Origin: a bacterium
GTDB taxonomy: Bacteria; SM23-31
Assembly: GCA_028278455.1 (NCBI GenBank)
Contig: JANQEH010000312.1
Span: 1-53,145 of the forward strand
Direction: 5' to 3'
Length of the DNA stretch: 53,145 nt
The notes below the pieces were generated by a model, which was given only the letters and a program-made list of their open reading frames with translations, was not told the origin of the DNA and searched no databases. Position 1 is the first letter of the stretch. Each line of letters begins with the position of its first letter. Below, piece after piece: positions 16,411 to 24,365 of this stretch. Made by a program: the position numbers and the translations under genes.

Positions 16411-18110
16411 TAACCGGATTCCTGGGTTGAGTGAAGAACTTCCTCTATAGAAGTCAGGCCGTTGACGGCTTTTATTATACCATCCTGCCTTAATGATTTC
16501 ATACCACTTTTCAAAGCTGAGTTTCTTATCTGGACCGGTGATCCTTTCTCAAGGATCATGTCTCTGATTGTGTCATTCATTGTCAGAATCTCAAATATCG
16601 CTAACCTTCCTTTATAACCCGTATCCTTGCAAGTTCGGCATCCCTGACCCTTATAAAACGTATAATCCTTACCCGGCTGAAGCCTCAGCTGTTTTACCAT
16701 TGCCTCAGTCGCAGTATAGGAAGTCTTACACTTAGTGCATATCCTTCTGATAAGCCTCTGAGCAACTACAGCATTAATTGAAGACGACACCAGGAAGGGC
16801 TCGACACCCATTTCGATCAGTCTGTTTATAGATCCCGGAGCATCATTTGTATGAAGAGTACTCAACACAAGGTGGCCTGTCAGAGCTGCCTGGACGGCAA
16901 CTGTAGCTGTCTCTGAATCACGAATTTCACCGACCATTATTATATCAGGATCCTGACGCAGGATTGACCTCAATCCAGCGGCAAATGTCATACCGATTTT
17001 TGAAATTACCTGGGACTGCCTTATTATGGGCAGCCTGTATTCTATCGGATCTTCGATCGTCACAATATTTTTTTCCATGTCATTGATCGAATGTAAAGCA
17101 GAATATAGTGTGGTTGTTTTACCGCTTCCTGTCGGCCCGGTAACAAGTATTATCCCATTCGGGCTTCCAAGTGCTTTCGTGAACTGCTCCTGGGCATTTT
17201 GAGTAAAACCAAGATCATCAACATTTACGATAAGATTTGATTTATCAAGTATTCTCATGACTATATTCTCACCATGAGCAGTAGGTATAGTGGAAACACG
17301 GATATCAATATCCTTCTCATCTACACGCATCTGAAATCTGCCGTCCTGCGGAAGCCTTCTCTCTGCAATATTCAATTCGGACATGATTTTAATCCTCGAA
17401 ATCACGGCATTCTGGATCTTCTTTGGCTGCTTGAACATTTCCCTGAGAACTCCGTCAATCCTGAATCGAACCCTTAACAGGTCCTCTTCAGGCTCAATAT
17501 GAATATCGCTAACGCCTTCTTTAAGTGCTTGAGTAAAAATAAGATTCACTAACCTGATGATGGGGGCTTCATTTGGGCTTACATCCGCAGAAATAACTTC
17601 AGGAATATCAAAAGAATCCTCAGCTTCATCTTCCTCTTCCATAGATTTCACTACTTCGTCGATCTTTCCCCCTGACCCGTAATAGAGATCGAGAGCCGCT
17701 GAGAGATCTTCTTCCGTGCATACCACAGGTTCAACTTCCTTACCCATTTTCTGACTTAATTCATCGATTGTAAAAACATCCAATGGATCGATCATCCCTA
17801 CGCTCACAGTTTCATCCAGAGAGAATAATGGTATAAGCTTCTTAGTTCTTGCGTAGTTTTCATCTATCTGAGAAACAAGTTCTCTGTCAACATGATAGCT
17901 CGTCAGGGAAATATGCGGTATCTCCAGCTGTTCGCTTAAGGCGAACATTATTTTCTCCTGTGTAGTTATACCGAGAAGTGTTAGTGCTTTTCCAAGCTGT
18001 ATACCTTTCTGTTTTTGTAGCTGAAGCCCCTTCTTGAGCTGTTCATCTGTAATAGCGCCGGCGGTTACTAAAAGGTCCCCTATTCTCTGTCTAACACCCT
18101 TTTTCATCAT
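16410..18110 (-). CDS. Type IV pilus / type II secretion assembly ATPase (PilB/GspE)
   Basis: A 566-residue secretion ATPase that drives pilin polymerisation at the inner membrane. N-terminal GspE/MshE-type domains (QRIGDLLVTAGAITDEQLKK; about 1-150), then the RecA-like core: Walker A GPTGSGKTTTLY near residue 325, Asp box (TIEDPIEYRL), Walker B RQDPDIIMVGEIRD and His box (LTGHLVLSTLHTND). The zinc-site cysteines are present (CTKC and CRTCKDTGYKGR). Start ATG at 18110 follows AGGTGA by six bases. The neighbouring prepilin peptidase and sigma54 activator fit; no pilC, pilT, secretin or pilin gene is in the window. Confidence 0.95.
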   Translation of the reverse strand: MMKKGVRQRIGDLLVTAGAITDEQLKKGLQLQKQKGIQLGKALTLLGITTQEKIMFALSEQLEIPHISLTSYHVDRELVSQIDENYARTKKLIPLFSLDETVSVGMIDPLDVFTIDELSQKMGKEVEPVVCTEEDLSAALDLYYGSGGKIDEVVKSMEEEDEAEDSFDIPEVISADVSPNEAPIIRLVNLIFTQALKEGVSDIHIEPEEDLLRVRFRIDGVLREMFKQPKKIQNAVISRIKIMSELNIAERRLPQDGRFQMRVDEKDIDIRVSTIPTAHGENIVMRILDKSNLIVNVDDLGFTQNAQEQFTKALGSPNGIILVTGPTGSGKTTTLYSALHSINDMEKNIVTIEDPIEYRLPIIRQSQVISKIGMTFAAGLRSILRQDPDIIMVGEIRDSETATVAVQAALTGHLVLSTLHTNDAPGSINRLIEMGVEPFLVSSSINAVVAQRLIRRICTKCKTSYTATEAMVKQLRLQPGKDYTFYKGQGCRTCKDTGYKGRLAIFEILTMNDTIRDMILEKGSPVQIRNSALKSGMKSLRQDGIIKAVNGLTSIEEVLHSTQESG

Positions 18111-18143
18111 AGATGATCACCTATATAATAGAATTATTCTTTA

Positions 18144-18920
18144 CTACCTTAAGCCTACCCATGTAAGATAAATGTCCGCAATAATATCGCCGTAAAAAAG
18201 TGCAGTCAAAGATCCCATTACAAGGTAGGGGCCGAAAGGTATCTCACCTGCAGGTTTATCTCCATGAATGATCTTCAAAGTAATCCCGATAAATGCTGCA
18301 AATATAAATGAGGCAAATAGTCCTACCACAGTATTCTGCGGACCGAGGAAAAGCCCCATCATGAAGGAAAATTTTATATCTCCGCCGCCCATACTTTCCT
18401 TTTTAAACATAAACTTTCCAACAAGAGCTGTAAAAATTAGAAAACCCGCTCCTGCAGCCGCTCCCGATATAAAATCCACCCATCCCAGATGTCGTCCTGT
18501 CAACTGTATTATTAGTACTGCAGCAACTCCGAGAATTACTATCGGATCAGGAATTATTCCATGATCAATATCTATAAAAAATACGGTAATTCCAATGTAA
18601 ATAAAAATCAGTGCTGCAGCAGATGTGAGTGTATATCCCGAGTCTATAATCACGAAAAGTGTAAGTGTACCTGAGATAAATTCTATTATTGGATATCTTA
18701 TGCTTATCTTAGAACTGCAGCCTCTGCATTTTCCTCTAAGAAAAATATAACTTATTATCGGGATATTTTCCAGTGGTTTAATTTTTCTATCGCATTGAGG
18801 GCAGAATGACGGAGGAGAAATAATAGACAGTTTCTGTGGCAATCTATAGATACATACATTTAGAAAACTGCCGATAGCGGCTCCGAGTACAAAAAACCAG
18901 AATAAAATAAATGCTTCCAT
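18144..18920 (-). CDS. pilD: Prepilin leader peptidase / N-methyltransferase
   Basis: A 258-residue polytopic aspartic protease that cleaves and N-methylates type IV prepilins. N-terminal GAAIGSFLNVCIYRLPQ, the four-cysteine methyltransferase zinc site (CPQCDRK and CRGCSSK), and the two catalytic aspartates in DIDHGIIPD and GGGDIKFSFMMG. About eight transmembrane helices. It lies 33 bp upstream of the PilB-type ATPase in the same direction, forming a partial pilus or type II secretion operon. Confidence 0.95.
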   Translation of the reverse strand: MEAFILFWFFVLGAAIGSFLNVCIYRLPQKLSIISPPSFCPQCDRKIKPLENIPIISYIFLRGKCRGCSSKISIRYPIIEFISGTLTLFVIIDSGYTLTSAAALIFIYIGITVFFIDIDHGIIPDPIVILGVAAVLIIQLTGRHLGWVDFISGAAAGAGFLIFTALVGKFMFKKESMGGGDIKFSFMMGLFLGPQNTVVGLFASFIFAAFIGITLKIIHGDKPAGEIPFGPYLVMGSLTALFYGDIIADIYLTWVGLR

Positions 18921-18935
18921 ATTTAAACAACAGAT

Positions 18936-19307
18936 TTATGCAGTGGTTAGCGTATGGATCGAATCAAGCAGTTCCTCATCATCAAATGGTTTTGTGATAT
19001 ACAGATCACCGCCAACTGCCTTACCCATCTGCTTATCATGTTCTTCAGCTTTTGCAGTCAGAAAAATGATCGGAATATGCTTGAAATTATCGTCATACTT
19101 CAGAAATCTTGCAACTTTGAAGCCATTGAGTTTCGGGATCATGGTATCCAATATGATCAGATCAGGATTCTTTGTCCTCGCTATACTCAATCCGGATAAT
19201 CCATCTCCTGCCGTGATCACCTCGAATCCTGCAGAACTGATCCTTTTCTTAAGAGACTCTAAAAGCTCTGACTCATCATCTATCAGCAATACTGTTTTTT
19301 CAGCCAC
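18936..19307 (-). CDS. Stand-alone CheY-like response regulator
   Basis: A 123-residue single receiver domain with all key residues: acidic pair in VLLIDDE, phosphoacceptor Asp in LIILDTMIPKLNG, FLTAKA threonine and TKPFDDEEL lysine. No output domain. The GTG start (19307) has AGGTG four bases upstream and overlaps the end of the sensor kinase gene by 8 bp, so the two are probably translated together and the kinase is the likely phosphodonor. Its output may be protein-protein contact, possibly with the pilus machinery encoded next. Confidence 0.93.
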   Translation of the reverse strand: MAEKTVLLIDDESELLESLKKRISSAGFEVITAGDGLSGLSIARTKNPDLIILDTMIPKLNGFKVARFLKYDDNFKHIPIIFLTAKAEEHDKQMGKAVGGDLYITKPFDDEELLDSIHTLTTA

Positions 19308-21285
19308 TTTTCACCTCGCTAATTTCATCCTTTCGCTTTAAGGGAATTCTGAAATTAAATGTAGTCCCTTTTTCAGGCTCGCTAACCAGATCGATCTCGC
19401 CTTCATGCAAGTCAATAAATTCCTTGACTATCGACAGCCCCAGCCCTGATCCCTCCTCTCTCTCGAATTGTTTGTTCTCGATCCGGTAAAAACGCGCAAA
19501 TATACTATCCTGAACATCTTTCGGGATACCTCTGCCCTGGTCTTTGACAGACAATAAAAGTGTGTTATCCCTTATAACCGCCCCGAGAGTTACGGTGGTA
19601 TTATCCTCTGAAAACTTATATGAATTCTCAAGACAATTAAAAAGCACCTGAATCAGGGCATCTTTATCGGCATATATCTCAGGCAAATCATCCTTAAATT
19701 CTCTTTTGAGTTTTATATTTTTCTGATTCAGTCTTACTTGCATTGAGTTGTAAACACCTTCCATCATTTTCTGGAGACTGAAAGTACTTTTTTTCAAAGT
19801 TATTATTCCTGCTTCCATTCTTGTCAGGTTTAGAATATTGTCTATTAATCTCAGCAGTCTCTCAATATTATTTGACATAATACCGAGGTATTCATCTTGC
19901 TCTTCCGTCACCGGGCCTGCAATCTTGTCCTTCAATATCGACACAAACTCTTTAACTACTGCTGCAGGTGTTCTGAGTTCATGCGATACATTTGAGATGA
20001 ATTCACTCTTCAGCCGGTTGAGTTCCCTGTCTTTGGTTACATCCCTGAGGACCATCAGAATTCCCTGTATTGTATCCTCGGGATCCCCAATTCGAGTGAT
20101 ATGCGCATCAAAAACGAATGTAGAACCGTCTTTTTTCTGCAAGTCAATTTCTTTAAAGAAAGGTCTACTTGATTTGTCCAGAGTATCATACAGGTCTTCA
20201 AGTTCAAAATTCAGGACGGTTTCGATCAGGCTTTTATCAATTTCAACTTCATTTTCAAAGAATGTACTCATTGCAGAAGGATTTACAAGGATCCATCCCT
20301 GTTTTTCATCAATAACGATAATACTGTCCGGGATCTCCTCGATCAGTTTCTGCATTCGTCCTTTTTGGGAGTTTATTACATCTTGAAGCCCTGAAAAGAC
20401 CTCGCTGCTCTGCTCAGCGATCTTCCGGATGAACTCCATATCCTCATTTGAAAAATCGATGTCTGAAAGCCTGTTTATATTGAGGACTCCATAGATCTCT
20501 TTTTCGTCTTTCAACATTACATTATAACAATGCTGGACTTCACAGTCAATTTCTATAGGCTCCTCAATAAGATCAACATTGAATTCCGTCTCCATTTCGG
20601 GGACAATATCGGATGTGTTTACTTTCAAGAATGACTTCAGCTCTGTTTCCAGCCATTTCTTTATTTGGTCGTTAATAACAATATTTGAGTTGATTCTGAT
20701 CACGTTTCTTTTTATGCCGTATACCGAGCAGAAGTCATTATTCACTGCTTCTTTCAGTGAATTCAGGACGCTGTTATGGACTTCCGATATATCGAAATTA
20801 TATGAAAGATTCTTTGTCAGGTCATATAATACCGATAATTCAGCAAGGTTCTTTCTAAGGATCTCCCTGTCTTTTATTATCTGCTGATGAAGCTTTATAT
20901 TCTCTCTTCCAAGCTGCTGTTTTTGAAGATAGGCTCTAACCTTCTTCAGTAAATAAACGATATCGAATGGTTTTGTGATAAACTCATCGGCCCCGAGGTT
21001 TACAGATTCAATTGCAGATTCGACTGTGGCCTTTCCGGTCATCATAATGACAACGATATCATCATATTTATCTTTAGCGGATTTCAAAACATCAAGTCCG
21101 TCAACTTCCGGCATCATGATGTCTGTCAGCACGAGATCATACCGTTTCTCCTCCAAAAGTTTTATAGCTTCGGCACCACAATCGGCTAGGTCTATATCCT
21201 CATAGTCCATCATCAGTGCCTGGTTCAGCAGACCGAGGATAGCAGTTTCATCATCTACTATTAATATTTTTTCTTTGTTCAGCAT
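19300..21285 (-). CDS. Hybrid sensor histidine kinase (REC-GAF-PAS-HisKA-HATPase)
   Basis: About 661 residues, cytoplasmic. An N-terminal receiver (KILIVDDE, LVLTDIMMPEVDG, TKPFD; about 1-120) is followed by a coiled linker, a GAF-like domain, a PAS domain (IPDSIIVIDEKQGWILVNPS), the dimerisation H-box FISNVSHELRTPAA and an ATPase domain with NCLENSYKFSE, DQGRGIPKD and GSGLGLSIVKEF. A receiver before the kinase core suggests it takes input from another kinase. The start at ATG 21285 places the receiver at residue 1; a GTG at 21327 would add 14 residues overlapping nadK. It shares its end with the CheY-like gene. Confidence 0.92.
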   Translation of the reverse strand: MLNKEKILIVDDETAILGLLNQALMMDYEDIDLADCGAEAIKLLEEKRYDLVLTDIMMPEVDGLDVLKSAKDKYDDIVVIMMTGKATVESAIESVNLGADEFITKPFDIVYLLKKVRAYLQKQQLGRENIKLHQQIIKDREILRKNLAELSVLYDLTKNLSYNFDISEVHNSVLNSLKEAVNNDFCSVYGIKRNVIRINSNIVINDQIKKWLETELKSFLKVNTSDIVPEMETEFNVDLIEEPIEIDCEVQHCYNVMLKDEKEIYGVLNINRLSDIDFSNEDMEFIRKIAEQSSEVFSGLQDVINSQKGRMQKLIEEIPDSIIVIDEKQGWILVNPSAMSTFFENEVEIDKSLIETVLNFELEDLYDTLDKSSRPFFKEIDLQKKDGSTFVFDAHITRIGDPEDTIQGILMVLRDVTKDRELNRLKSEFISNVSHELRTPAAVVKEFVSILKDKIAGPVTEEQDEYLGIMSNNIERLLRLIDNILNLTRMEAGIITLKKSTFSLQKMMEGVYNSMQVRLNQKNIKLKREFKDDLPEIYADKDALIQVLFNCLENSYKFSEDNTTVTLGAVIRDNTLLLSVKDQGRGIPKDVQDSIFARFYRIENKQFEREEGSGLGLSIVKEFIDLHEGEIDLVSEPEKGTTFNFRIPLKRKDEISEVKSG

Positions 21286-21301
21286 ATCATATTCGAGATA
21301 C

Positions 21302-22165
21302 TTATATTCCGGAGTCGTTTCTTGCACCCCAACCCAGTTTGTTACTTAAGACTTTAAAGAATGTATGGTCCTTAAAATGAATCAGCTTTAGCTGATCCGG
21401 TATCCTTCTGATTATAACTCTATCACCAATTTTCAGTTCACAGCATGACTCCCCGTCTGCCTGAAGTACTATTTTTTCAGGGCCTGAGACGACTTCAAGT
21501 GTAACCTCAAAATCTCCCGGGATTACCATCGGTCTCATAGATAAAGTGTGGGGACATATGGGTGTTACAAGTATATTATCAATTGTCGGATAGAAGATCG
21601 GCCCTCCTGCTGATAAAGAATATGCTGTTGAACCCGTAGCGGTTGATAAGATCAATCCATTCGCAACATACGTATGAACATAATCAGAGTCAATTGTAAG
21701 TCCCAACTTCATTATCCTTGTATGTTCACCCTTATCTATGACTATATCATTAACGGCATAATTGGATCTTCCTCCTGAATCTAATTTCTCTGCAATCAGC
21801 ATCGCTCTATTCTCAATTAAATAATTGCCGTTCAGGATATCATCAATCCTGTCTGAAAGCTCTTCCGGCCTCATCTCAGTCAGGAAGCCCAGGTGCCCCA
21901 TGTTCACGCCAAGAATCGGAATATCGATACCTATTAACTCCCTTGAGACGTATAGAAGCGAACCGTCTCCCCCGTAAGTCAGTATTATATCACTTTTTTG
22001 TCCAAGTTCTTTGAGATCAAAAAGTTTATTTTTGTCAATCCCAATTTCACCAAACCTGGTATCAAGAAACCAGGATATTCCTTTATCTTCAAGAAAATCC
22101 ACTGCTTTCTCAATAACTTCTCCTATATCATCTCTTTTAATATTTCCTGTTATTCCAATTACCAC
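21302..22165 (-). CDS. nadK: NAD kinase
   Basis: Phosphorylates NAD to NADP in the cytoplasm. A 287-residue member of the PpnK family with the GGDGSLLYVSR nucleotide motif, AVNDIVIDKGEHTRI and the GLILSTATGSTAYSLSAGGP loop characteristic of the fold, then ICPHTLSMRPMV. Start GTG at 22165 has GGAG five bases upstream. It follows xseB at 16 bp and is probably cotranscribed with xseA-xseB, a common arrangement. Confidence 0.95.
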   Translation of the reverse strand: MVIGITGNIKRDDIGEVIEKAVDFLEDKGISWFLDTRFGEIGIDKNKLFDLKELGQKSDIILTYGGDGSLLYVSRELIGIDIPILGVNMGHLGFLTEMRPEELSDRIDDILNGNYLIENRAMLIAEKLDSGGRSNYAVNDIVIDKGEHTRIMKLGLTIDSDYVHTYVANGLILSTATGSTAYSLSAGGPIFYPTIDNILVTPICPHTLSMRPMVIPGDFEVTLEVVSGPEKIVLQADGESCCELKIGDRVIIRRIPDQLKLIHFKDHTFFKVLSNKLGWGARNDSGI

Positions 22166-22181
22166 GACTACTCCGGTTTTA

Positions 22182-22403
22182 CTATTCAGGCAAGATTGTC
22201 AGCTGGAAATCTCCATCACTGTTCTTTACAATCTTCTGGATCTCATTTTCTGCGCTTTTCAGCTTTTCTTTGCAAAACCTGGCGATTTCCACACCTTCCT
22301 GGAACATCTTTATCGTATCCTCTATAGGAACGTCTCCCTGCTCGAGATCATCCACTATTGTCTCCAGTCTTTTCAGGGCATCTTCAAAGTTTTTCTTATC
22401 CAT
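22182..22403 (-). CDS. xseB: Exodeoxyribonuclease VII small subunit
   Basis: A 73-residue helical protein with the XseB pattern NFEDALKRLETIVDDLEQGD, followed by EDTIKMFQEGVEIARFCKEK. It binds the large subunit XseA to form the single-strand-specific exonuclease VII. The ATG at 22403 was chosen because family members begin just before the FEDAL helix; a TTG two codons upstream is possible. It follows xseA by about 10 bp. Confidence 0.94.
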   Translation of the reverse strand: MDKKNFEDALKRLETIVDDLEQGDVPIEDTIKMFQEGVEIARFCKEKLKSAENEIQKIVKNSDGDFQLTILPE

Positions 22404-22413
22404 TCTCAATTCT

Positions 22414-23622
22414 TTATTGTTTATTAGTGACTTTTTCGATTCTTCCTACAGCTTTGCCTCTGTAAAACTCGATAATTGTCAGATCACCATTTTTTAGCTG
22501 TGAGCTGTTTTTGACGATCCTGCCATCCGCTTCCTTATAGACAATGCTGTAGCCTCTTTTCAGAACAGCTTCCGGTGCAAGCGATTCAAGTCTCTTCATG
22601 AGCTGTTCAACATAATCGAGATTTCTCCCTATTCTCTCCTGATAGACTTTATCAAGGCTCAGATTGAGAGTATCAATCCTGAGTTTATAATTATTGAGTC
22701 TTTCGAGGGGGGAATAAAAAGCTCTTGAACTCTCGATATATCTGATTTTTTCATTAAGATACAAAATACTATTCAGGATTGATGCATAAATATTTTTTAC
22801 TTTCGACTTCACTGCTTCAAAAACATCCTCAGCATTCTGCACAACGATCTCTCCTGCCGCCGAAGGGGTAGGTGCTCTCACATCCGCGACAAAATCTGCT
22901 ATTGTATAGTCTATTTCATGCCCTACAGCAGAGATGACCGGTATCCCGGATCTGAATATCGCCCTGGCGACAGGCTCTTCGTTAAATGCCCAAAGATCTT
23001 CCAGTGAACCACCGCCTCTTCCGACTATTAATACATCAATTTCACCATATTCATTGAATTCATCTATTGCTGATGCAATATCTTCAGCTGCACCTTCACC
23101 CTGTACCAACGCAGGTCTTATAATTATCTTTACACCAGGAAATCTTCTTTGAATAACGCTTTTCAGGTCCCTGATCGCAGCGCCCGTAGGAGATGTGACA
23201 ATTCCTATCTTTTCGGGGAAAACCGGGATAGGTTTTTTATGAATACTGTCAAACAGCCCCTCTTCCTTCAATTCGGCTTTTAACTTCTCAAATGCTATTT
23301 GGAGATCTCCCACACCGAGTGGCTGGATCATGTCTATATCTACCTGATATCTTCCCCCTTTTTCAAAGACAATAATCTTTCCGGAGGCAAGAATCTTCAT
23401 GCCGTTCTGAGGTATGAAATTCAGCCCGTGTGTTTTTCCGCGCCACATAACGGCATTTATCTGGGCGAGTTCATCTTTCAGAGAAAAATAAAAATGCCCG
23501 GAAGAATGCCGGGTAAAATTCGATACTTCCCCCTGGATAAGGACACTTTCAAATGTGCCTTCAAGGACAAGTTTTATCTGACGGGTGATCTCTGATACTG
23601 TATAGGTCTTCTCAGTTTCCAT
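22414..23622 (-). CDS. xseA: Exodeoxyribonuclease VII large subunit
   Basis: A 402-residue nuclease subunit: N-terminal OB fold (VLIQGEVSNFTRHSSGHFYF), catalytic domain (GIVTSPTGAAIRDL, VGRGGGSLEDLWAFNEE, SAVGHEIDYTIADFVAD, RAPTPSAAGE) and a coiled-coil C-terminal region ending in LKRGYSIV. Degrades single-stranded DNA together with XseB. The frame is open upstream to 23721, but that extension encodes a rho-independent terminator and is not homologous, so the ATG at 23622 (METEKTYTVSEI) is preferred although its ribosome-binding site is weak. Confidence 0.94.
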   Translation of the reverse strand: METEKTYTVSEITRQIKLVLEGTFESVLIQGEVSNFTRHSSGHFYFSLKDELAQINAVMWRGKTHGLNFIPQNGMKILASGKIIVFEKGGRYQVDIDMIQPLGVGDLQIAFEKLKAELKEEGLFDSIHKKPIPVFPEKIGIVTSPTGAAIRDLKSVIQRRFPGVKIIIRPALVQGEGAAEDIASAIDEFNEYGEIDVLIVGRGGGSLEDLWAFNEEPVARAIFRSGIPVISAVGHEIDYTIADFVADVRAPTPSAAGEIVVQNAEDVFEAVKSKVKNIYASILNSILYLNEKIRYIESSRAFYSPLERLNNYKLRIDTLNLSLDKVYQERIGRNLDYVEQLMKRLESLAPEAVLKRGYSIVYKEADGRIVKNSSQLKNGDLTIIEFYRGKAVGRIEKVTNKQ

Positions 23623-23690
23623 GACGAAACTGTTAAAATGGTGATCTGAATATTTAAACAACAATTTGAGTTCATCTTCAGGATATCTAT

Positions 23691-23729
23691 AAAAAAAGTT
23701 CATGGTCAGGGAAATGACCATGAACTTTT
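23691..23729 (-). terminator. Rho-independent terminator of the mS38-like gene
   Basis: A perfect stem: GTTCATGGTC (23698-23707) pairs with GACCATGAAC (23716-23725), extended by A-T pairs to 23694-23729, with an eight-base loop. On the minus strand it is followed by seven T (23697-23691). It lies five bases after the stop codon of the small basic gene, and separates it from xseA. Confidence 0.85.
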
Positions 23730-23733
23730 CAGA

Positions 23734-23829
23734 CTAATGATTTTTCTTTTTATGACGATCTTTTCTCAAACGTTTCTTACGTTTATGAGTTGCAATCTTG
23801 TGTCGTTTTCGCTTCTTTCCACTGGGCAA
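23734..23829 (-). CDS. 31-residue basic protein, mS38/COX24 (AURKAIP1)-domain ribosomal-type
   Basis: A tiny, almost entirely basic protein: (M)PSGKKRKRHKIATHKRKKR then LRKDRHKKKNH. It matches my memory of the AURKAIP1/COX24-domain proteins of Bacteroidota, bacterial counterparts of mitochondrial ribosomal protein mS38 and of the mycobacterial bS22 type, which insert into the small subunit. Start TTG at 23829 lies six bases after a full AGGAGGTG (23843-23836), and a terminator follows the stop at once, so the gene is well framed despite its size. It stands between the HU gene and xseA. Ribosome binding is inferred from the family. Confidence 0.82.
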   Translation of the reverse strand: MPSGKKRKRHKIATHKRKKRLRKDRHKKKNH

Positions 23830-23868
23830 AACTAACACCTCCTGATTAATATTTATTCATTTAAGCTA

Positions 23869-24159
23869 TCATCGACTCTTATGGGCATTATCCACCAGAT
23901 TTTTTAATTCTTTTGAAGGTTTGAAAGTAGGAACAAATTTATTCGGGATATCCACTTTTTCTCCGGTTCTCGGATTCCTTGCTGTTCTGGGCCTTTTTTC
24001 CCGAACTTTAAAAGTCCCGAATCCGCGAATCTCTATACCTTTACCTTCTTTAAGAGCATCCTTAATGGTCTCAATAAAACCGTTTACAACAGCTTCTGTT
24101 TCAACTTTTGTTAAACCAGTTGCATCAGCAATGACATTGACCAAATCAGCTTTAGTCAC
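23869..24159 (-). CDS. hup: HU/IHF-family DNA-binding protein
   Basis: A 96-residue nucleoid protein that bends DNA as a dimer. TKADLVNVIADATGL is the HU start helix, GFGTFKVREKRPRTARNPRTG the beta-arm including the intercalating Pro region. An in-frame ATG at 24177 would add MSKGGH, but those codons are the ribosome-binding site itself (AAAGGAGGG); the GTG at 24159, four bases after AGGAGG, gives the canonical N-terminus. A strong promoter lies about 160 bp upstream, leaving a leader of about 150 nt. Whether it is HU or an IHF subunit cannot be settled. Confidence 0.93.
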   Translation of the reverse strand: MTKADLVNVIADATGLTKVETEAVVNGFIETIKDALKEGKGIEIRGFGTFKVREKRPRTARNPRTGEKVDIPNKFVPTFKPSKELKNLVDNAHKSR

Positions 24160-24162
24160 ATG

Positions 24163-24171
24163 CCCTCCTTT
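24163..24171 (-). promoter_or_regulatory. Ribosome-binding site fixing the HU start
   Basis: AAAGGAGGG on the minus strand, four bases (GCAT) before the GTG at 24159. It overlaps codons of the longer reading frame, showing that the upstream ATG at 24177 is not the real start. The ATG formed by GC-ATG-TG is out of frame and meets a stop at once. Confidence 0.8.
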
Positions 24172-24319
24172 ACTCATAAGAGTAATCTGTTTAAGTTCAC
24201 TTTTTCAGATAATTATTACCTAAGACGCAATTTAATACAAAATTTTGCGAAATGTATAAATCTTTAATTGACGTAAATTGCCGGAAATAATTGTAAGAGT
24301 TATACTTACAGGAACTTCA

Positions 24320-24348
24320 ATAATAATGATTTAATTTAAAAAAGTCAA
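24320..24348 (-). promoter_or_regulatory. Sigma70-type promoter of the HU gene
   Basis: TTGACT (24348-24343) and TATTAT (24325-24320) on the minus strand with exactly 17 bp between them, the best promoter match in the window. Transcription would start near 24313, giving a leader of about 150 nt before the HU start. The leader has a small hairpin near its 5' end (TGTAAG/CTTACA, 24292-24310). Confidence 0.65.
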
Positions 24349-24365
24349 ATGAAAAAAACGGCAGT

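Noticed and set aside
19838..20386. 182-codon plus-strand frame opposite the sensor kinase
   Set aside because: Serine-rich antisense shadow of conserved PAS and HisKA coding sequence; no start signal.
24160..24177. HU start at the upstream ATG (MSKGGH extension)
   Set aside because: Those codons consist of the AAAGGAGGG ribosome-binding site for the GTG at 24159.
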